Source: Moniliella sp. 'wahieum' (Eukaryota; Basidiomycota; Moniliellomycetes; Moniliellales; Moniliellaceae). Taken from it: DNA of 64,000 bases. The notes under the pieces were generated by a model that was not told the DNA's origin, searched no databases, and saw only the letters and a program-made list of their open reading frames with translations. Each line of letters starts with the position of its first letter. Within the stretch, counting starts at the first letter, position 1. The translations under genes and the position numbers were made by a program. The stretch is from the NCBI GenBank assembly GCA_003971905.1, contig RSEE01000016.1, forward strand, positions 186,001 through 250,000. Reading direction: 5' to 3'. This document shows positions 57,967 to 64,000 of this stretch, piece by piece.

Positions 57967-58615
57967 GATGGCAGAGGTGGTGACGATGGCTGCGTGACTG
58001 AGTACCGATTGAGGATGGAAATTGGATGGGGATGCGAGTGTGATAAGTGGTTGAAATCTCTTACAACGCTTTTTATTTCCGCCCCACCACTCCACCGGGG
58101 GGGGGGGGGACTCGGGCCCTCAGGCCTGAGCCTGGACCTCAGGGCTCAGGCTGAGCGCGCTGAGTTTCAGGACTGGGAGGGGGGTGGGCACACGGGCTCA
58201 GCGCTCAGGGCGCTCAGGCCTGCTTAACCTGAGAGCCCAAGTCCTAGTGATGCATCAATGATGCTGGATGAATAATGATCGATGATCGCGATTGCTGGCT
58301 ATTCCGGCCATTCATGGCTATGCAGGCTATGCAGGCTATGCGTCTGAGTCCCACAGGTGTAGGAAATCCCAGAGTAACCTCTGGCAGTGGCAGGCGAGCA
58401 AGGCAGGGGAAGAAGCGGCGTGGAAGCAATCAGGGGGAAGGAGCCCGGAGGCGCAGCAGGAAGGGGCGGAACCGCCCCATCATCCGCATATCAGCGCTCA
58501 GCGCGCGCCCAGCCATCGCTGCTATACAACATACGAGAACTGCACGGCCCAGACTTGTTAACAGCACAGTTTATATTGTAGTCCTCAAGGGGGCAAATTC
58601 CCTAGAGGGTAGAGC
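57967..58615. other. Intergenic region with AGGCCTGAG/GCGCTCAGG words
   Basis: Upstream region of copy B and 3' flank of ATP4. Bases 58115-58225 are a word island (TCAGGCC, GCTCAGG, TGAGCGCGC). TGATCGATGATCGCG words lie at 58276-58290. A G run sits at 58098-58109. No gene recognised. Confidence 0.55.
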
Positions 58616-59396
58616 TTAGAGCTTCTTGGCCTGGACCAGAGCCTCCACTTCGGCAATAGCGTTGTCGAGGATCTGCTTCTGGAGAGAAGGGTCCTTAAGC
58701 GCGCCCTGCACTTGGCTCACCACAGTCTTGGCCAGCTCCTTCTGCTCCTCGTCACGAACCTGCGCCTCGTACCGCACCCACGAGTCAAGCACCGTCTTCA
58801 CCTCAGCGGCAAGGGCAGTCTTCTGCTGCAGTTCGAAAACCTGGGCCTCAGTCTGAGCCGTGTCCTTGGCCAAGGCGTACAGGCCCTTGGTCACATTCAC
58901 AACGTCCTTCTGAGCCTCAACGGCAGTGATCCGGTCCTGAATCGACTGGGCGTGGCGCTCACGAGCGTCCGTAAGCATTTGGGTAATACGCTACATATCC
59001 AACATTAGTACTCTTGTCCACCGCGCAAGGAAGCAGAACCAATAAAGAGAGTAGGAAGACGTACAGCAGCGCTCGAGTTGGCCCACTCATTAAAGGGACC
59101 ACCCCCCTTCTTGACAATCGTCGTGAGGACAATCAAGAACCCGGCAAGGATGACGGTGTCGTCGTTCAGAACGTAGATCTCGTTGGAAACGGCAGCAGCG
59201 AGCAGTCCACTACCCAGGGTAAGCCAGCCGGTCTTGGCCACCACCGAATCACCCGGCAGCAGGTCAATCAGGGCCGACGCTTTGGTGGCCGGTGCGGGCT
59301 TGGACGAGGAAAATCGCACCTGGCCCACTTGGCTCACCGTGGGCACGGCAGCTGCGAGACGGGGTGCCGAAGAAGCGTGCGCGTAGCAATCGACAT
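58616..59396 (-). CDS. ATP4: Mitochondrial F1Fo-ATP synthase subunit b (Atp4)
   Basis: Peripheral-stalk subunit linking F1 to the membrane sector. The ATG at 59396 starts MSIATRTLLR, and after a one-base frame change comes APRLAAAVPTVSQVGQVRFS, an amphipathic, acid-free presequence. The mature part has KASALIDLLPGDSVVAKTGW and two hydrophobic segments (LTLGSGLLAAAVSNEIYVL, VILAGFLIVLTTIVKK). A 74-nt intron (58991-59064; donor GTACGT, branch TACTAATG) splits WANSSAA from RITQMLTDARERHAQSI. The C-terminal half is a long charged helix (VVNVTKGLYALAKDTAQTEA, YEAQVRDEEQKELAKTVV) ending VEALVQAKKL. Length and order match fungal Atp4. It lies head-to-head with the complex I gene at 60180. Confidence 0.93.
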
Positions 59397-60179
59397 GATG
59401 GCCAGCGGTGGAGGAGAGCCAATTCGATCCGGCTTTGGCCGAGGTCCTGGCAACTGGGCGGGCTTGCCAGCTGGCGCATTCTCGCAGAGGGGCAGTGCAA
59501 AGCATCCCGCAGCGGGGAAGTGTCGCGCTGACGAAGATTGAGCGGAATTGGGATTCCGTCCCTCTCTCGCAACAACGCGCAACCCTACTGGGGTGCTCAG
59601 CGCGCTCATCCTGCGCTGTAAAATCAACCATCGATGATCACCGATCAATGATCTGAGAACTGGCGTTGGCATTATGATAGCGCGTATATATAACGCGTTT
59701 TGCGGAGAGCGCGTTCGCCAGCGATGTAGTCGGTCAACCAGAGAGAAAGGCGGCTAGGATGCTGACGAATTGACTATACAAGTCAATCTTCTCAATCCAT
59801 GGGGAAGCTTTTGATCCGTAGACTAAGTGGGGGGGACCATATTAGCGTGTGGAATGTGTCACAGTCGTGGCTTAGGCGAGGGAGACCAGAATCGGGACCA
59901 GGCCAAGGGGTGTAGCAATCGGTCGTGGGGAAGAAGCGAGAGCACAGAGAACATGGTGCGAAGTGGAAGAAACAGGGAAGGAACGAGACGCTCGAGACGA
60001 AGAAATTGGAAATGGAAGCGAGATCAGCCAAACTATGACAGTCTCGAAGAGGTTGAAGATGATGGGGATACCAATAGCGGGGTAAATCCACGTAGCGGAA
60101 TTCGCGGAACTTTTCGCGCAATGGCGGAGTTTGTAATCAAGCATCTCGTCGTTTTGCCCAACACCACCATCTGACGACC
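59397..60179. promoter_or_regulatory. Divergent upstream region of ATP4 and NUO9.5
   Basis: These 783 bp separate the start codons of two respiratory-chain genes facing away from each other. TATATATAA at 59685-59693 is a possible TATA element for the minus strand, but it is far (about 290 bp) from the ATP4 start. Open frames here look accidental. Confidence 0.5.
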
Positions 60180-60519
60180 ATGATTGCCGGCATTGGGCGT
60201 GGGTGGCGCCACCTCCGCTGGTCACTTTACGAGCGCCCAGGATTTACATTCATGGTACTCGCTTGCTTCTCCACTCCTTGGATCACCGCCGTTGGCGTTA
60301 GCGTTCTGAACAAGTTCGATTATCAACGCCCTATCCCCCTCCCGCGCTCTTACCCTTGTACGTGTTTACCTTTCCTCTGGCCTTAGGGGCGCGCTCAATG
60401 CTGCTTGCTCTTGCATTTGGAGAGGCGTTACGATGAACATGAAACCAATTGGCTAACGTGTCTCCCCAGTGCCAGAAGGTCCGCGCCAAAAGATCACGGG
60501 GTACGAGGATGACGAGTAA
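60180..60519 (+). CDS. nuo9.5: Complex I 9.5 kDa subunit (NDUFA3 / NUO9.5 family)
   Basis: Small accessory subunit of mitochondrial NADH:ubiquinone oxidoreductase. Exon 1 (60180-60357) gives MIAGIGRGWRHLRWSLYERP, one hydrophobic helix (FMVLACFSTPWITAVGVSVL) and FDYQRPIPLPRSYP. A 112-nt intron (60358-60469; GTACGT, branch GGCTAACG, CCCCAG) splits a Leu codon, and exon 2 adds PEGPRQKITGYEDDE. The spliced product is 75 residues. The RW-hydrophobic helix-RPIPLP-YPLPEGPR-TGYEDDE layout is that of the fungal 9.5 kDa subunit. The reading frame is clean. Confidence 0.88.
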
Positions 60520-60645
60520 ACGTTGAAAAGCATGTTTTTTGGCTCCAATATGCTTGGAACGTCTGCCACCATCTGTTTTGTGATGGATTGACGCCCACCC
60601 ACCCTGAAAAGTTTGTTTTCACCCGGGAGAACGCCATGTAACTTT

Positions 60646-61980
60646 CTATACCGCTACGCCTGCAACACAGGCCACACTTGCCAAGCTAAAACCATCAACT
60701 GTTATCACATAGATTTTGGGTTTCATCGGATTGGGATCCGAGGGGGCCAATGGAGCAGCTTGCCGAGTGAAAAGGGCAGCAAACCTTTGTCTTCCTTTGA
60801 AAGCAGCTGTTCCACCACTCACATCATTTCCGCCATCGGTTTGGCGCCCATAAGAGAGTTGAAACAGGTTGGCCAACTGGAGGAGACAGGCCACACTGGT
60901 AGGATCGAACGTGGTTCGGTCAAAACCTGCAAGGCCCAGGTCCCCAACGGTTGAGGATGGGGGATGGGCAGACTGGACCCAATAGGTGATCATGTTCGTT
61001 TGGTGTCTAGAACAGAGGAGACCGGCACTGGTATAGTAGCAGGTCCAGGCACACTACCCGACTTGATCAAGGCCGTTAGATTGGCCAATACACTGGCCGT
61101 ATCCTGTGAAGTAATAGAAGCAGGAGGTAAGTTGGGGCTGAGAAAGCTGGAGATGACAAAGGCGCCGTCCCCGGACGAACATACGAGGGCGCTCTCAGCA
61201 TGGGAGGAGTGTCTGGAGGAGGCATGCCATTCGCTTTGGCTAACAGCGCAGCCACGGTGACCGGAAAAGCAGAGCGAGGCAGCTGATGCTGGCACCGACA
61301 CTGGTTCAACAGGCTCATTTCCCATCGAAACAGAATATTGCACAAGGGGGGCTCTTCTCCCCTGGTTATTCGCGCTATCCATCACTGTTTGATTTATCTC
61401 CACCGTCGCCGATGGCGCGAACATGTCTGTGCTTTCTCCCAGATCTCCAGCACCTTCTTGATTTTATCCTGGGTGAAAGAGACAAACAAATATTAGTTCA
61501 AAGTGGGGTGCAGGGGACATTGGAAGGAATGAGATAGGGGGCACATACGTGTTTCGCAGGCGGAAGGTGCCGGAGAGTGGCACCCACAACTTTGACAAGA
61601 ACTACCTCGAGGCGCTGAATCCAGGCATGGGCCAAAGCAGGAGGGATGCCCTGTAGGGCGGGGGCCCGTCCTGTAAGTTGGAGGCTTGGCGCGAAACAGC
61701 GTCGAATAGGTAAAAGCCACAGACAGTCGCTCGTGGTTTGTTCCTGTCGAGCTGTGGGCCAACGAGGGCTGCGGTGAGCTCGTCAGACCGCTCGTAGCAG
61801 GCTACACTCAGCTCCTTGGCACGCTCTGCCGTACTGGCAGAGAACTTGTTGATCATTGCCGTCTCCTAGGCCAATTTGGCCACCTGTGTAAGCTTATCCT
61901 CCATCGACATGTCTACACGTCCAGAGTTGCAAGCCTCGATGCGGTCACCGAGTGGTTGCACTATAATTTAGGTTGGCATG
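60646..61980 (-). CDS. CTD-interacting (CID) domain protein, Seb1/SCAF-like
   Basis: Likely binds the phosphorylated C-terminal domain of RNA polymerase II during termination. The CID reads INKFSASTAERAKELSVACY, a block comparable to the RIKQLADIAIKY helix of Seb1, then CGFYLFDAVSRQASNL, matching SSLYVFDALAREAR. Next is AWIQRLEVVLVKVVGATLRH and, after an intron ending TTTCACCCAG, DKIKKVLEIWEKAQTFAPSA, matching KKLLDIWQRGNTFP. Further on are SVLANLTALIKSG and FDRTTFDPTSVA followed by LANLFQLSYGRQ, like the FDPTSPxSW...LxxxW segment after the CID in fungal Seb1. An RRM is not visible, so the protein may be truncated or of another CID class. The start (near MSMEDKLTQVAKLA, 61910, or further upstream) is unresolved. 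Frame changes are present. Confidence 0.72.
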
Positions 61981-62334
61981 CAAAGAACCCCAGTGTAAAG
62001 CCTGCACAGTATAGGTTTGCTAACCCCACCTGGGCCATATTCCGAATGGCGGAATTGGGCCACAGGATCACGTGATCGTAAATTGCGGCGCCGAGGCTGA
62101 CGCAGACCGCGGGGTGGTGGGCTACTGGTTTGGGATTGGCGGCTTGCATGTCTTGGCAGGGCGGCTACACGGTCTTGGCATTTCTGGTTTACCGGGTTTA
62201 CCTGCCGTGATAGACCCCACCGTCCGTTACAAACTTGGCGTGGTTGATGTCGGGACGATGGCCATGTCTTCGCCACCACCCTCTATCACCTCCACCCTCA
62301 TCGCCTCCGCCAGCGTAACAGCTGTAAGGAGAGC
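61981..62334. other. Intergenic or 5' region between CID gene and GPI protein gene
   Basis: A minus-strand frame (MQAANPKPVAHHPAVCVSLG, from 62149) could be an upstream exon of the CID gene, but the splice phase does not fit. Otherwise nothing recognised. Confidence 0.35.
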
Positions 62335-62928
62335 ATGCACATTCTCCTTGTTCTTTTGCTCCTGGCTGTTCACGTGCAGTTCGCGCTCGCCCTGCCCCAT
62401 CTTGCACGCGCTGGCAGTGGTGGCAGCTCTGACGACGGCTCCTGTGCCACCGCCTGGTCCGACGTGGGTTTGATTGCCCCCGGTGCCCTCAGTCCTGGCA
62501 CATGTGCTTGCTAGTATGTTGCTATTCATCGATAACCCCTTTCCCAGTACCGCTACTGACACGGCTGTTGCAGCTTCGACCAGGTGACGGCATATTGCTG
62601 TCAGTACCTTGGAGGGCAGGAACAAACATCAACCTTTATCCGGGACAATACTACATTAACCTACACAACCTGCTCTCCATCGGGATCGTTTAGGACATGC
62701 TGGCCTGCTTCAACACAGCTACGGCTCAGCATTGTGGGGACTCCCAACCCTGTATTCCCTACAGGACTGTGTAACTCGACTAATTCTGTCACGACCACCC
62801 CAACTTCTTCTCTCAGTACTTCAGCATCCCCTCCTCTCCTTTTGCATGAAGCTTTCGTCCGAAGGAGGGATGCATGTGCGTTGCTTCTGGGTCTCCTCAT
62901 TTCGCTTGGTCTAAGTTGGTTCTGGTGA
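62335..62928 (+). CDS. Predicted secreted, GPI-anchored cysteine-rich protein
   Basis: Family not recognised. Exon 1 (62335-62513) starts MHILLVLLLLAVHVQFALAL, a textbook signal peptide, then DDGSCATAWSDVGLIAPGAL and SPGTCAC. A 60-nt intron (62514-62573; GTATGT, branch near GCTACTGAC, TTGCAG) splits a Tyr codon. Exon 2 continues FDQVTAYCCQYLGGQEQTST, LTYTTCSPSGSFRTCWP and VFPTGLCNSTNSVTTTPTSS. It ends with a hydrophobic tail ACALLLGLLISLGLSWFW after a Ser/Thr-rich stretch. Signal peptide, eight or so Cys in the ectodomain, a Ser/Thr-rich stalk and a terminal hydrophobic tail fit a GPI-anchored cell-surface protein. The spliced model is 177 residues with a clean frame. A role at the host or cell-wall interface is possible but not shown. 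Confidence 0.75.
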
Positions 62929-64000
62929 ATTCACTAGTATTTATCCCATTGAACCTAATTACTATTACCTTATCCAGCCTCAATGACACCTTACCCTGCT
63001 GGCATTTGTATCCTCTTTGTCTATTACATCCATTCTTGACTTCTACATCTTGCTTGGTACTCCCCAGAGCTCAGATGTGAGCTAGGATAGGAGCTTCCTG
63101 TATACCATACTCAAGTCAGGCCTAAGCAAGGTAGGCCAGTGGCAGACCCAGACTCAAATCCAGTTCAAGGCGGTTTGATGGCATGATCGGCCCAGAAGCC
63201 TGAGAAGGGCGCAAGAGAGACACTCCAATATTCATTCTCATTGAGCAATAAGGCCAAAGGGGAAAACAGGAAGAGCGAGATGCGAATTCGAAGTGAGAGA
63301 TCAAGTTGCGAAATACCAATATTTGCTTCTTGGCGCATCGTGCACTCATCATTGCGACATGTTGGGGCGGTCCAACTCGTCACGTTTACTTTCGCACATC
63401 CGCAGATATATGTCTCTCTTTCTCGCGTCTTCTCCGGTCACGGGCTCGAATTTCTTCCCCCAGCTGCCAGGATCACTCGCAGCACTGTCTATCACCAGGT
63501 CATCGAGTATACGCTGAGGGTAAGATGCTGATTGAAGTGGTCGAAAATGCTCCCAAGGATGATTGCGACTGCCCGTTCGATGCGGGCATTGAATGGCAAC
63601 CTGGAACAGAGAAACATTGACAACGCATTACGCGACTTGGAGGACATTATGATAGGTATACAGTTCCGATGGGCCTCCTGCCGACGTCCCCGAGAACCAT
63701 ATGTGGGCTTTGGCATCAGATGCACCTTTTGCACGAGATGGACGAGGATGAGCTGTGAGATCGATGAGATCTAATCTCTCCCTGCTATCACAATGAACAA
63801 AAACCTTAATAGTGGCGCTGCATATACCAGTGATTCCAACAAAACAGCCCAACCTTCGCTCCATGCCAGTACCACACACGCATATAACAACCTCTAAACC
63901 AAAAATACTCACCAGGCCTGATATAGTTGGCTCGGTGGTCCTCTTAATCTTGTTGGTAAAATGTGGGGAGTGTGTTATATAGACGTGTGGGGCGGAAAGA
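62929..64000. other. Terminal region without a recognisable gene
   Basis: Open frames at 63241-63774 (+) and 63628-63912 (-) show no domain or targeting signal that I recognise. A minus-strand gene running off the end cannot be excluded. Confidence 0.4.

Noticed and set aside
1435-61980. Reading all frame-shifted host genes as pseudogenes
   Set aside because: Essential single-copy genes are affected equally, and motif conservation on both sides of each shift is high, so relaxed selection is unlikely.

Overview
The window looks like nuclear DNA of a filamentous basidiomycete, probably an agaricomycete. The genes are split by short GT-AG introns, mostly 52-112 nt, with CTAAC/CTAAT-type branch sites. 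They encode fungal forms of eukaryotic core proteins: mL46, uS7, eS28, mitochondrial uL2, ORC4, ATP synthase subunit b and a complex I 9.5 kDa subunit. They also include fungus-specific architectures: a type IIC ACU-like cation ATPase, an Lrg1-like LIM-RhoGAP and a C2H2/Fungal_trans regulator. A Ceratobasidiaceae (Rhizoctonia-like) source is my guess from overall style, not something the sequence proves.

Layout. 1-0.3 kb: 3' end of a Pmr1/SPCA-type Ca2+ ATPase. 1.4-6.3 kb (-): a large NRPS-like protein with adenylation, carrier, membrane and hexapeptide-repeat parts, resembling epsilon-poly-lysine synthetase in architecture. 8.1-11 kb: mL46 (+), then the divergent pair uS7 (-) and eS28 (+). 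11.4-13.7 kb (-): a NUDCD1-like CS-domain protein. 14.6-17.6 kb (-): a decayed Ty1/copia element. 19-20.7 kb (-): mitochondrial uL2. 20.7-27.6 kb: no gene, one solo LTR and islands of short repeats. 27.6-32.6 kb (+): an amino-acid permease, a second solo LTR and ORC4. 33.2 kb (-): an intron-containing tRNA-Glu. 33-38 kb: nothing recognised. 38.1-41.6 kb (+): the ACU-like ATPase. 43.6-46.4 kb (+): the zinc-finger regulator. 47.4-58 kb: two inverted copies of an unrecognised gene family, enclosing an ArfGAP and the LIM-RhoGAP (both -). 58.6-62.9 kb: ATP4 (-) and NUO9.5 (+) as a divergent pair, a Seb1/SCAF-like CID protein (-), and a predicted secreted, GPI-anchored cysteine-rich protein (+).

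How the genes relate. Most are unrelated housekeeping genes. The ribosomal pair and the respiratory-chain pair each share a divergent promoter region, which would suit co-expression. The ArfGAP and the Rho GAP sit side by side and both serve small-GTPase control of membrane traffic and growth.

Two things stand out. First, intergenic islands are built from heptamers of the form TCA plus a self-complementary tetranucleotide, with at least ten different tetramers in use. Second, nearly every long host gene, including essential ones, shows single-base frame changes inside well-conserved protein sequence. This is most simply explained by uncorrected indels in the assembly. CDS spans below are therefore first-to-last coding base and not clean spliced models; the exceptions that read cleanly are eS28, mitochondrial uL2, NUO9.5 and the GPI protein.
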